Shown here: positions 45,581 through 56,701 of the stretch, in pieces
Layout: each line of letters starts with the position of its first letter
How positions within the stretch are numbered: position 1 is the stretch's first letter
Assembly (NCBI GenBank): GCA_023213395.1
Contig: CM041465.1
Location: 20,522,001 to 20,586,000 of the forward strand
Reading direction: 5' to 3'
Source: Cycas panzhihuaensis
Taxonomy: Eukaryota > Cycadophyta
Length of the DNA stretch: 64,000 nucleotides
Notes under the pieces: generated by a model
Databases searched by the model: none
Told to the model about the DNA's origin: nothing
What the model saw: only the letters and a program-made list of their open reading frames with translations
Made by a program: the position numbers and the translations under genes

Positions 45581-48180
45581 TGGAATCGCATCTACAGGAT
45601 GGTCTTCTATGCTTAGAAGGATGCAACAAACTAAGGTGCGATCAGGCTACAAACATGACCTTAACAGTAAGAAAGAACACCACGCAAGGCATCCATGCAC
45701 CGGAGCGTAGATTTAGGATACACGAATGGTGCCCAATTACCTTAGGGTAATCTTCGGAAAGGATGCAAGGTGAGGCCTTGGGTTGTCCCAAAAGAGGAGG
45801 CCCTCCTACCCCTTGGATGGCCGGGAAGAGGAAGAGGGGCTCTAGGAAGTTGTGCCTTCTTACGGGAAGGAGAAGGCAATGTGCAAGCAAATGTGTGTGA
45901 GATACGATGGCCTACGTGTGGGCTAGATGGGGTGTAAGGAATGTGTGGCTCACACCTAAGACCTATCTACACACGATATAAACAACTATAAAAAGAATTT
46001 GTAAATGCAAGAATGAGTTCTTTCCCTTTTTGCTTCCTATGTGTTTTTAGCATATGACATGTGCATAAAAGAAACACGGCAGAAAAGGACAAAAAGGGGA
46101 TAAGGAATACCTGGGGAAGAAGTGTGGTTGGGATGTTGTGACCTTTCATTCTTTACACACTCGTCCACTCAAACTTACTGCGTGGGTGAGGGGCTAGCCG
46201 ATGATGGTTGCCGTGAATGGATGAGGGGCTACCTTACCTTCCCTAATCACATGAAAGCAAAGCAACAGAAAGAGCAACAAAGGAAAAATGAAAGCACTAC
46301 TAGCTAGAGACTAACCTATCAAGAAGTCTGCCTCCTTCATACTTCCGTTGCTGCAAACTTGCCAAGCATAAAACAAAAGTTTCTCCCTCCCAGAAGAGGG
46401 GCTTGCCAAATATGCCTAATATATATATATGAATATAAGAAGTAGATAATAAATCAAGTTAAAGAAATATTATACTCTACTCCAAAACCTCCAAGCAAGA
46501 CTCAAACCAAAGCAACACTAAATAGTGACCAAGATGAAGAAGTTAGCCTCAGAATGGCCAACTCACCCACAGGTACCTCCACGTAGCCTTAATGGGGGGG
46601 AACCAGGATGTAATCGATGTGCATGATAGTAAATAAAGGAGGTCATAAACCAACAAAATGGTGCATAGACAAACCCAAGAGATGAAGTGCTACGGGCAGC
46701 AAATCGTCAGGTTGGGGCAAGCAAAGGATCACAAACCGACCAGGATGGGTTTAGGGGCTTATGCGATGCCCAAAACCTGAGAGTACGGGTCTAAAACCAA
46801 TGTGGAAAGGGCTACCAACACTGTTTTAGAACTAGAAATAAGCTCTCAATATCCCTAGCCCAGCTCCAGAGAGAGGCATGAAGTGAAAAAGGAAGGAAGG
46901 GAAGGGTAAAACCCTTGGGGAGAAGGTGAATAAGGGGACTGATCCTGCCTTTTTCCCTTCACCTGTCCTTATGCAGCCCTCTTACACATCCACTCTAAAG
47001 TGAGCTTGTGGGAAAGGAGAGGAGAAGTACTACAAAATGAGAAGCAACAGACAAACTCCTATGAAATGCAAAAATAAGAGTAAGGAATGACTCAACCCTA
47101 CTCATAAAAGAAAGGAAAAAAGCTAAGAAACTTAAAGGAGCATGAAGGGGTACCTTGCAGAAGAAGGAAAGAGCTTAATTCTACCAGAAATTAGGAGGAA
47201 AAGCCTGTGCCAGATAGGCTTTTCAGACCTAGGCTGAAGGGGAGGCAAACATAGATGCAACTCTGAGATCTTGGAGCTTGCTTGTTAAGATGCTGAGTAT
47301 TCTTCCTCCATGATATAGACCTGCAAAAAGGGAGCCTGGAGCTACTGGAGCAAGGCCTTAGATGCAGCAGGTGCCCTATGGAAGAGGAGCCAGAGCAGAG
47401 GAGCTAATCTTATGAAAGTTATGGAGTGAGAGCTGGAGTAGAGAGCCAAAAAATGAACCAAGAAGAAGAATAAATGGCTTAGTTTTGGAGTTTTATACTC
47501 ACCCAACCCTAAACGTACATTTAGGGTTACGGTAGGGGTGAGTACCCGAGGGTGTCATATGGTGATTCCACAGAAAGAGCGGGAATCACCAAGATAGTTT
47601 TAAAAAATGAGTTTAAATAGTCGTACTATGGCAAACTTCACGGTACTGTGATAAACTTCATGGTGTCACTAAGTTTGCAGTGGTGTGGGACCGAAAATCA
47701 AAATCAAGGCAGAACTGGGGCCTAGAGCCAAATAGAAAGGTGTGTAGAGGCTAGGTAGGCTAGGAGCTCATGCCCAGGTGGCTAGCAAGTGGCCAACAGA
47801 GAGAGATGAGTCTCATGGGGGGGTCCTATAACACCTAGAAGGAGACTCAAAGTGATGACAAGTGTGTTGGTGCGAGCGGGTCATGACCAACGATGATGTT
47901 TGAGGAGCTGTGGAGGCGTTGCAGGCCGTTGAGTGCCATATGGGATGCATGACTCACTAAGGAGTGCCCCATGGTGGGTCATCATAGGCTGAATAATATG
48001 TGGCAAGCATAAGCAACGTGATCAAACAAGCAAGCAATGCGATCACATAATCGGTAAGCAAATATACATCAAACAACACTCTAAACAACTCTTGCCAAGT
48101 GATAGTTGAAGGTGAGAAGTATATGCCTATGCTTACCTAAGTCAACCCATCTCAAGTCCATTCACGGTAGCCAGGAAACA
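45581..48180 (-). repeat. B2 5' LTR (2600 bp)
   Basis: TGGAATCGCATC...CCAGGAAACA. It carries the TATA box at 47491-47497 (minus TATAAAA) and dyads at about 47633-47683 upstream of it. The remaining 1.9 kb to 45581 would be R and U5. Confidence 0.93.
47491..47497 (-). promoter_or_regulatory. B2 LTR TATA box
   Basis: TATAAAA on the minus strand in GGGTGAGTATAAAACTCC; the same box is at 33646-33652 in the other LTR. Confidence 0.6.
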
Positions 48181-48185
48181 TAGTC
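48181..48185. repeat. B2 target-site duplication, right (TAGTC)
   Basis: Pairs with CAGTC at 31730-31734. Beyond it the B3 LTR resumes. Confidence 0.8.
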
Positions 48186-48306
48186 TTGCAATGAGGCAAC
48201 ACTTCTGTTAACCTTTCCAAAGAAAAAGTACGAATGAAAAGGAAGGAGTATACCTGAGCCTACTTGAGTCAACCTGTCCGTATCCATTCTTGGTAGCTGG
48301 GAAACA
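48186..48306 (-). repeat. B3 3' LTR, second part
   Basis: Continues the LTR interrupted by B2 and ends GCTGGGAAACA beside the tract CTTCCCCCTTGG (B3 polypurine tract on the minus strand, about 48307-48320). Confidence 0.85.
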
Positions 48307-48734
48307 CTTCCCCCTTGGTAGTAGATCCTCACCGCTCAGAAGCATGGTGCAATGGAAAATGCTGGTAACACAACTGTCAGTAGCACATATGTATGTATAT
48401 ATATAAATCATGATCATAACAGGAGTTAAGGGTGTCGGCAAGCATCGTGGCGGAATGCGTGGATATGAGGATAGGAGTGGAGACAACATAGGGGCTACCT
48501 ATGTGCCACCTGAGAATTGACTAGAAACTAAGAAGGACGAGGGGGCTGCCCCCATCATAAGAGTGCAAAGGGAAGTGCATGATGAAGTCTAGTAGAAGAG
48601 ACAAATGAGCAAATATGGTAGTTGCTATAGTTTAACCTCATTAGCGACTAGCTTTCGAAGGTGTGAATGGATCGCAAAGTGATCTGCATGACGGCCTGAG
48701 ACTTAGGTGACAGAGTGACCGAGCAAGTCTCAGG

Positions 48735-49150
48735 GATGGTCAATAAGAAGAGAAAGGTTGTGCTCAAGGATGAGGCAAATGAGGCTATTTGCCTCAGCAT
48801 TGAGGGCTTACGGGATGTGTCAGATGTCGACAGACTAGAAATTAGCCAGCAAGGATCTGGCGGTCAAAGCGAGAGTTCTCAAGTGAGGGCATTGCACCTG
48901 GTAAACCTGGGTGAGATGGGATACCACAACCTGGGAGTCACAAACAAGAATAATAGATCTGTGACGGAAATAAAGTGCATCAGTAAGGGCTTTGATAATG
49001 GCCGTGTACTTAGCTTTGTATTGGTGGCCTCGAGGACGAAGATTCTGAAACACAGAAAATCATGTCCAAAAGGGCTGCAAAGAATCCATGTAGCGGTAAA
49101 AGGTCTAGGATTACCGCAGCTTTCGCCATTGGTAAAGATGAAGAGAGACA
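48735..49150 (-). pseudogene. B3 second RNase H, degenerate
   Basis: Minus strand. LFIFTNGESCGNP has Asn for the first Asp. After FVLEATN the frame shifts. NTKAKY replaces NNEVEY (Glu to Lys). LVCDSQVVVSHLTQVYQVQC is intact. NAEANSL near 48800 is the terminal motif. Spacer 48321-48734 lies between it and the polypurine tract. Confidence 0.8.
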
Positions 49151-49670
49151 TAGATAATGCCAAAAAAAGTCTCGGTAGAGAAAATGTTTAATAATATAAG
49201 AGTTGAAGCACTATGAGGCTTGTACAAAAAGTAATAAATGGCCGTGAAGGGTAGGAGGACCTAGCAATGAGGCTACCCAGGACAAGAGTAGACTATCTGA
49301 CCACTGGCTAAGAGTGGGTGGAAAAAGGGAACCTTGGGATACCAAAGGTACTTTAGAAAGCAAAGAATGACTGTAGATGGAGGGAGCATTCCCTCTGGAG
49401 GCCTCAGGGGCAGGAAAGAGTTACAAAAATGGGTCAAGGACAACGAAACAGGCCAAACAAGTATAGACTTGGGTATGCACGAAAGTGGCATGTAAAATGA
49501 GACAAAAGGAGCCCTGCGAAAAATACATTGGCAGGGTGCCATAAATGCATCCATAAGAAGAAGCACGATGAAGGCTATAGGAGTGCAATGGGAGATAGGG
49601 CCAAAAGGCAAAGATGATCGGGGGCAAGAGATGATCTAAAGGGCTGTCACGAGAGTGAAAATAGAGACAG

Positions 49671-49740
49671 TGCCCGTCGGGGTCCCTGCCTATATAAGGA
49701 AAATAAATAAAAATATAATTCATTTTCATGGGTTCTCGAA
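49671..49740 (+). promoter_or_regulatory. B3 antisense promoter with TATA box
   Basis: GTGCCCGTCGGGGTCCCTGC followed by TATATAAG at 49691-49698; 30 bp downstream ATTCATTTTCATGGG is shared with B1. 49151-49670 shows no conserved frame. Confidence 0.7.
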
Positions 49741-50367
49741 TGAATCCAGAGCCATTCCCTTATGTAGCAGAGCGTTACCCAACTTTAGAGGCACACAAAG
49801 GGAGATCAGACCGTCAAATCAGAGCTAGAGGATAGCCACTAGGATCGTAGAGATTAGATGACGAGTGCTAGGCCAGATCCAGTGAGTGGATCCCAAAAAC
49901 CTAACCCATCTTGCAATTCAAAGTTTACTACTTTCTTGTGATTTTATGTAGATTTTTAGGCCCCATATGGGTGAGAAACGACCTCTCAGAGTCTAAATTA
50001 GACCTAAAAAGAGGCGGGACTAGGGCATTAGGTAGCCCTGGTCCCAGTGGGCCTAATTATAGCCCACCAAGAGAAAATTTTTGGTTTTTTGGCAAGAAAA
50101 GCTCCCCTTTTGGGGGGATGCTGTTCACACCATGGCAAAGATCATGGTGCTACAATCTTTGCCACAGGGCCCCGATCACCGTGGGACCCAGGCCAAACTC
50201 TGCGATACCACAAAGTTTAGCTCAATGCGAAGGCAGAACTACAGAAAAACGAAGATAGGGGCCCGAGGGGCCCCAAATCTCGATCAGGTGGAACTAAGAG
50301 ATAGCCTAGAGGATAAAGAGTAAGTGTAGGCTTGGTTCTAACTAGTGTGGATGGCATTTTGTAAGCT
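49741..50367 (+). other. B3 leader of antisense gene with two dyads
   Basis: Clearest example: GGCAAAGAT (50134-50142) and ATCTTTGCC (50155-50163) form a perfect 9-bp inverted repeat. AAACTCTG...CAAAGTTT at 50195-50218 is the second dyad, like the U3 dyad of the LTRs. No protein is supported. Confidence 0.6.
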
Positions 50368-51550
50368 ATGATCGCCGTAGAGAAGCACGAGAACATAGGG
50401 ATAGCTATGTTGATCTTCATTGAGATGATGACTAGGGAGGACCAGGAGATCCTATAGAGATGTGGCCTACTAAAGGTCATAAGGATGCCCCAATATATGT
50501 CAGACCAGCGGCTGTTGATAAATATTGTATCGCATTGGGATAGGAGGAGGCATGTCTTCCACCTACCCTAGGTGGGAGATGTATCAGTGATGCCTAGAGA
50601 TATCAGGAGGATACTAGGAGTACTGATGACCGGGAGGCCGTTGGCACTAGGTGCGCTACCCAGCAATGAGGCAGCACATAGGGAGGCATCCATATTCTTT
50701 ACAAGTTTGGACAGATAGGAGAGGCAAGGGATTCCTCTCCATACTATGGTTATGTCAGGGGTTCCTTGAGTGAGGAAATTGATCACACTATGTATTCTAT
50801 TATGGATCTTCCAGAAACAAAACTATAGGGACATACTAGGAGGGTGGATGGATGCGGTACACCGATGCGAGGCAGGAGAGTAGATGGACTGGCACACCCT
50901 GATAGCAGTAAATCTCATCACATAGCTAGATGCTATTAGGGTAGCAGGCATAGGGGGACTCTCATATAGTACGCTACTACAGTGCTGATTCTTTGACCAC
51001 TTTAGAGTAGTGGCATCGATGGGAGGACCACACCCCATCGCAAAGTGGGCCCTGATGGTACATAGGTGGTAGACTAGGCTCAAAGGGACTGAGGACCAGG
51101 TTCATGTCCATTGCTTAGTGGAGGCCACATCACTAGACCTCCTCACCATGACAGATTTCATAGCAGATCCGTACAGGGTAGTGAGGTGGGATAGTGATGG
51201 CAAGGCAAGAGGAGCAGGAATGCCCCTGAGAGATGATGAGGGTAGTGATGGAGGTGACGAGGCTGGCCCATCATGAGCTGCAGGAGAGATAGGTCTGTCT
51301 GGGGCTGCAGGTGGAGAGGCATGCCCATTAGGAACTACAGACGAGGGTAGAGGTCCAGTGACACGGGCTCAGAGGCTATGGATCATTAGGAGATCTGGGG
51401 AGGTGGTAGCCACACAAGCCGTAGAGAGGAGGGATGCTCTAGGAGTTAAGGCCGTGGCAGAAGAGGTACTAGAGGAGGAGGTATTGGTAGCTGGCAGGGT
51501 GCTAGAGGGAGAGGCAGTCACCCGAGTCAAGGATCTGGTAGCTGCACCAG

Positions 51551-51661
51551 GTGAGACATGACCATTTCCTGTCGTCATTTGATTACTAGATACATACATG
51601 GTTTGATTTTGGTTTGATATCCATATAAATATGGACTGATATATGGCATGTTAGATTGTAG
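51551..51661 (+). other. Predicted intron in B3 antisense gene (111 bp)
   Basis: Donor CCAG|GTGAGAC, acceptor AGATTGTAG, phase 1, as in the other three copies. An in-frame TGA lies just inside the donor. Confidence 0.7.
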
Positions 51662-51744
51662 GTATGGTGGACATTTAAAGGCTGGTAGAGGCAGTAGTCT
51701 GAGAGATATTCCCTCGGGCCTACGCAGAGGGGCAACACCCCATC

Positions 51745-52379
51745 TGTTGGGTATTGTGACAATAATTATAGGCCTAAAATTATGGCATGTTTTTGGCATA
51801 GTTTCCCCCCTTAATATTTCTCGGGGGGTTCCAAGGGGGGCGGGAGCCCCTCGATCTGGGGTATGGGGCGCGAATGCCCCCGCCAGAGGGGGTTCAGAGG
51901 TGATAGCCCCTAACCTAAAAAACTGACCATGTAAACCTTATCAAAGTGTAAAGAGAATTAGGGTCATTTAATACAAATACCCTAGATTCTACAGTTGAGA
52001 TTTAGGTCTTGGATGTCCTCTCATATAGCCCGTTTTAGGGCTTTTCTTATTATGTTGTAATGTTATGCAATGTACTGTGATGAGGGTAGTGGTTGATTAT
52101 TATTCCAGAGAGCACTATGTATCTGTGATATACTATTTCTCCATTATGCAACAATAAAGATCGATACCTTTCCTGTGTGGATGTTTCCCTAGCACACTGC
52201 TAGGGTTTTACCATGTTATATCAGGTGCACATGTGATGTTTAGCTTTCATTGTCTTGTTTGAGTATAATCTCTGATTTTAGAACTTACATGTAATTTTAT
52301 GTTTCCATTTTTGTAACTAGTTGTAAGAAAGTAATAGATCTTGGTGGCAGTTAGAGGGTTGGACCTTCTATTCTCAACA
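51745..52379 (+). mobile_element. Solo LTR C2 (635 bp)
   Basis: Second copy of C1, TGTTGGG...CTCAACA, with a perfect TSD CCATC at 51740-51744 and 52380-52384. No internal sequence. The GC-rich hairpins are partly decayed. It lies in exon 2 of the B3 antisense gene, so it is younger than B3. Confidence 0.92.
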
Positions 52380-52903
52380 CCATCCAGGCAGGCAATGAGC
52401 CTAGATCAGCAGGTGGTCACACGACAGCATTCACCCCATTGATATGGGCAAGAGACATATGGATAGCAAAGTCCCAAGAGCACGAGGCACATGCAGGATG
52501 TCAGCAGGCTGAGATATACACCATATAATTTGAGAGGGACACTCTACAGAGTCAGGTGTAGGCACTGGAGGCTCAGGGAGGAGCCGAAGGGGATATGGGG
52601 AGCTATATCCGGCTAGCAGTGATGGAGGAGCGACTCCAGGGGATGGAGGAGAGGATCCGCATTATAGAGATAGAGTGGGATCATATCCAGGCCTGATACA
52701 ATTGACTGATCGAGGATATAGAATCGAGGTCAGTAGGGAGCAGGATACAGACTTATACACTGGCGACAACCCCAAGGAGGCCATGGGATAAGGGGAGCGA
52801 GTCAGGGAGCTCGCGGAGACTCAAGAGGAGTCTCGGAGGGATGTGGTCCCTAGAAGAGGGATCACATCGACCTGGAGATGATGCCCAAGGGGCAGGGCAG
52901 TAG

Positions 52904-53615
52904 TAGGATAACATATGTTTTGTTTTGGACAGGGGAAAGCATGGGCCTCTAGGGGGTTACCATATATAGCCACATGATTGTACCCCCCTTGCAAGGACAC
53001 CGGCTTCCCACAGATGATATACTATACCATATGTATGACATGACATATGATTTTTGATGTATAGATAGATGGGGTGATTGGTACCCCATTTTGATATATG
53101 ATGATGTGTAGCATGATATGTGATGGATGATATGTATGTTTTGTTTACATGTTTATGTATGTGTGTGGGTTCATGGATGCACGAAGGTATGTATGGTTGT
53201 ATTTTGAGTTGATTATTGTATGAGTTTTGTTTAAGTTACGTATATTTCCTTTCATGCAAGATGATATACCTAATAGGAGCACACACGATCACCATGAGTA
53301 GAGGTAATAGGCACATGTGGGGTTAGGAAATAAGGTAACACGCATGTCCATAGGGGAGCATAGTGGGATATGCAAAGGGAATACCGAGCACAAGGGAAGC
53401 GACAATACTCGAGAGCATCATCCTAACTGGGGGATGCCCAAATAGGAGGACAAGGTCCCAAGGGAAATGGGAACAAGGGTTCCGTGGGAGGAACCAGAAG
53501 GAAATGAAAGAGGCCATCCTAAGTCGTCATTCCACCCGTGGCTGGGAGGAAATGGGAACGAACTTAAGACGGTAGTTTAGGATCATTTCAGAGTGGGAAT
53601 AGGGTGACGATAAGG
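52904..53615. other. B3 spacer between antisense gene and integrase
   Basis: Matches B2 38118-38781. Small open frames on either strand are not shared. No gene. Confidence 0.6.
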
Positions 53616-54119
53616 TTATGAATAGAATTTCTTAAGGAATTTCCCGTTAACAGCTTTCTCAAACTCAAGACCCTCCAAGGTGGCGATCCTATAGGCGTCG
53701 TTATCGAGGCTCTCAATGACGACAAAGGGGCCAACCTATTTGGGCCTGAATTTGGTTAAGTGGTCATGAAGATATTCCAATTTGAGGACGTGGTCCCTAG
53801 GAAACAAAGGACACGCATGAAGATGTTTATAGTAGGTCCTTTGTAAGCAGGCTTTGGATGCTAAGTTAGCTTGGTAAATGGCTAAATGTCTCTCATCCAA
53901 AGCTTCGAGGTCCAGGAGGCGAGCATGACGGATCGACTCCTCATCGATGAGACCTTGAAGAGAGACCCGTAAGGAGGGAATCTCCACTTCCAATGGGAGT
54001 ACTACCTCGGTACCATAAACCAGGGAGAACGGGGTCATTCCCATGGTAGAACGAATAGAGGTATGATAAGCCCACAAAGCAAAAGAGAGCTGAAGGTGCC
54101 AGTCTCTTTGAGACTGAGT
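53616..54119 (-). pseudogene. B3 integrase C-terminal part (split by A2)
   Basis: TAA at 53616-53618 ends KFLKKFYS. The minus strand is open at 54077-53736 with MTPFSLVYGTEVVLPLEV and LEALDERHLAIYQ, the Tat-type integrase tail. A2 entered right after it; the rest of the gene resumes at 60853 in register with B2 (39290). Confidence 0.9.
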
Positions 54120-54124
54120 GATAG
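54120..54124. repeat. A2 target-site duplication, left (GATAG)
   Basis: Identical to 60848-60852. Confidence 0.95.
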
Positions 54125-55178
54125 TGATCCAGGAGGATCTACCATATGTTTACAGGATGCGAAAAATGCTAGGCATTGGCATAACTAAAAGAGATATGGC
54201 CAAATGGTATCAAAATTCTATGAAATTTTGTTTAAAGGGATAAGACACATCTCACTAGATGTGTACAAAAGGTGGGGTTCAGAAAATATCATTTGATTAG
54301 AGTTCAAGCCTTGTCTTTGCATAAAAATTAATCCCACAGTTAGCAGAAAAAAAACAGAAAATATATATTTTGATTATATGAATAGAAACATGGCCAAATG
54401 ACATCCAAATAAGCTAAAATTTTGAGGAAGCATAGGAGACATGTGTTCCTATACGTGTACAAAACTTGAGCTGAATTGGAGTTCGTTAAGGTCAGTTACA
54501 AGCCACAACTTTTAAGAATTGTATGAAGGCCACTTGGACAGCAGAAAAATAGCAAATACATATTATTATTAAATGAATAAAAATGTAGTCAAATGACATC
54601 CAAATGAGCTGAAAATTTGAGGAAGATGAGGGGACATACGTTCCTATACGTGTAACAAATTTGAGCCAAATTGGAGTATGTTAAGATTTGTTACAAACTA
54701 TAACGTTTTAAGAATTATATGAAGGCCACTTGGACAACATGCATTCTGGTGGTTAGTGGTTATACTTGCATGATTGCCACTTGTTAAACATGCAATTTAG
54801 GTTTCTTTCTATAAATTGAGCCCTTCTACAGGTTGGAGAGGTGGTTCTTGGAGACTTGACTTGGGAAGCATCCTTGGAGAAGCATTTGGAGGGTTGGAAT
54901 CCCCTTATGGTATAATTGTAACATTTACTCCTTGTAATTTTACCATTCTTTTGCTAGTTGATTTCTCCACCATTAAATGGAGATTTTCATGGTTTAATAA
55001 AAGTATTACTCATCATACTTTTGGATCAATGTCAAGAATAATTGATTTGGTGTAGAATTTTCCTTTCATGGGCTCATTGTTGTTTTGATGTTATTGAGCT
55101 TTCTACACTAACTCCCGTGATCTCAAGGAGGAAAGGTTGATAATTGATTTCTTCACCAACTAAGCTCTTTTGGGATCA
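54125..55178 (+). repeat. A2 5' LTR
   Basis: TGATCC...GGGATCA. U3 has two related modules (about 54374-54551 and 54565-54745). TATAAAT at 54810-54816 marks the promoter. Confidence 0.96.
54810..54816 (+). promoter_or_regulatory. A2 5' LTR TATA box
   Basis: TATAAAT in TTTCTATAAATTGAGCCC; repeated at 60479-60485 in the 3' LTR and 2536-2542 in A1. Confidence 0.7.
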
Positions 55179-55183
55179 TATTT

Positions 55184-55199
55184 TGGTATCGAGCCTCGA
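55184..55199 (+). other. A2 primer-binding site, one base deleted
   Basis: TGGTATCGAGCCTCGA, five bases after the LTR. A1 has TGGTATCAGAGCC, so A2 lost one A and has further changes. Confidence 0.85.
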
Positions 55200-55219
55200 T
55201 CTTTGTTGTAGGGACTTGA

Positions 55220-56290
55220 ATGGTACAAACAAGGAAAGGATACAAAGAGAAAGGTGAAGACTTTCTTGTGTTGCAATCACCAAGAAGACAAAGAAAGAAT
55301 CCAAGCACCATGGTCGAAAAAGAAGATGGAGAAATTAGATTTGAAAAGCTTGAGAAGAACATAGAAGCCTTGATGCAAATGATGACCCACCTTCTACCTC
55401 TAGTCAAAGGAAAAGGTAAAGAGAAGGAATTTGAAGGAGGATCCACATATGACCACGACCATGAAGAGGAAGAGGAGGAGACCTTAAAGCACTCTTTTGA
55501 AGAAAGCAAGGGTACTTCATGTCATCAACCCTTCAAGGTGGAGGCAAAGTTGGATATTCCAACTTATGATGGAGAGGTAAATGCTGAAAAGTTGGACCAT
55601 TGGTTGGATCAACTTGAAACCTACTTCACAATCTATGCTTATAGTAATGCTCAAAAGCTTTCATTTGCTAGGCTCAAGATGTGTAAACATGCATTGACAT
55701 GGTGGAATGCATTTTGAAGACTCATGATGTATCTTCTTTTCATGGAGGGATTTTAAGAAAATAATAAAGAAGCAATTCTACCCCATAGGTCATGAGGAAG
55801 ACCAATGGGTCACTTGGCAATATTTATGCCAAGGGAGAGGTGTAAGTGTCCAAGACTATACTTCTTTATTTTTTAGGCATGGCATGCTACTTGGTATTAA
55901 TATGGATGAACATATCACTCTTATGAAATTCATTGGAGGATTACATGAATACATAAGGAAGGAACTAAGGCTTTTAAGGTTCAATCCATTGGAGAAGCAA
56001 GTAGGATGGCTATGGCAATAGAAAGTAAAAGTAAGAAATCTACATTCATGTATAAAGATTCTACTTTTACTTCTAATAAGTATGAAAAGAATCCTAAATT
56101 GCACTCATCAAAAAGGCAAGAAGGAAAGAAGAAAAGAACTAATTTTGTTAAAAGTTCTAACTATTGTGAGCATTGTGATATTAGTGGTCATATTACGAGA
56201 AAGTGTTGGAAGTTGCATCCGTAACTAAAGCCAAGCATATCAAGGATATGGAATTAAGAAAGAAGGAAAAGGAAAGCACTACTTTCTGAG
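55220..56290 (+). pseudogene. A2 gag
   Basis: Capsid polyprotein. The ATG at 55220 starts MVQTRKGYKEK, then acidic DHDHEEEEEE, then KLDIPTYDGEVNAEKLDHWL and the capsid core. A one-base deletion in a T run near 55714 (four T, A1 has five) shifts the frame after WWNAF. The product continues in another frame to a CX2CX4HX4C zinc knuckle (YCEHCDISGHITRKC, about 56163-56205). A TAA at 56222-56224 replaces a codon open in A1. Confidence 0.92.
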
Positions 56291-56701
56291 GTGGAGATTC
56301 AAAGTGAAGGAGAAGAAGAGAAGGTCACTCTACTTACAAATTATGAAGATGATGTTACAAGGGAGGAACTATTTCACTTGAAGCTTCAAGTAGGAAATAG
56401 TATGATTGGTGCCATTATAGATCCAGGAAGCCAAAAGAATTTGATCTCAGAAAGTTTGGTAAAGAGCATTGGTTTGGTAACTACTCCTCACCCTCATCCA
56501 TATCCTCTTGGTTGGATCCATAAAGATGTGGAAATGCAAATATCAAAGCAATGTACCCTTAAATTTTCCATCACTAATGATTTTATTGATGAGGTAATAT
56601 GTGATGTGGTGCCACTATGTTGTGCTTGGAAGTCCCTACTTGTGGGATCCAGATGCACTCTTCTATTGAAGGGAGAGAAAGTATCGATTGATGAAGGATA
56701 A
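56291..56701 (+). pseudogene. A2 protease
   Basis: Retropepsin with AIIDPGSQKNLISESL at about 56411-56458 (Asp retained) and YPLGWIHKDVEMQISKQC. Near 56622 about 11 bp present in A1 are missing, which shifts the frame before the C-terminal LGSPYLW motif. ATG at 56291 is internal, not a true start. Confidence 0.88.

Larger units (their letters stand above)
31735..48180 (-). mobile_element. Complete family B element B2 (16,446 bp)
   Basis: Reference copy of the family: LTRs 31735-34333 and 45581-48180, internal 34334-45580. Sense order on the minus strand: primer site, gag, protease, linker, RT, RNase H, integrase; then the antisense PMD-like gene, second RNase H and polypurine tract. All genes carry stops, so it is not autonomous now. 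LTR divergence is about 9% over the first 215 bases and looks lower further on, by eye. It lies in the B3 3' LTR. Confidence 0.93.
50368..52903 (+). pseudogene. B3 antisense PMD-like gene, interrupted by C2
   Basis: Least decayed copy of exon 1 (50368-51550): SHWDRRRHVFHLP then VGDVSVMPRDIRRILGV, later GGLSYSTLLQC and FFDHF, LVEATSLDLLTMTDF, then Gly-rich repeats and a Glu/Val-rich end. Intron 51551-51661. Exon 2 (51662-52903) is split by solo LTR C2 at 51745-52379, and its far part has LEERIRHIEIE-like heptads and ends LGEGSHRPGDDAQGAGQ. Several stops. It supplies the reading for most stops in B1 and B2. Confidence 0.74.

Noticed and set aside
29126-48306. B2 and B3 as one tandem or compound element
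   Set aside because: The 5-bp duplication and continuation of the B3 LTR across B2 show a nested insertion.
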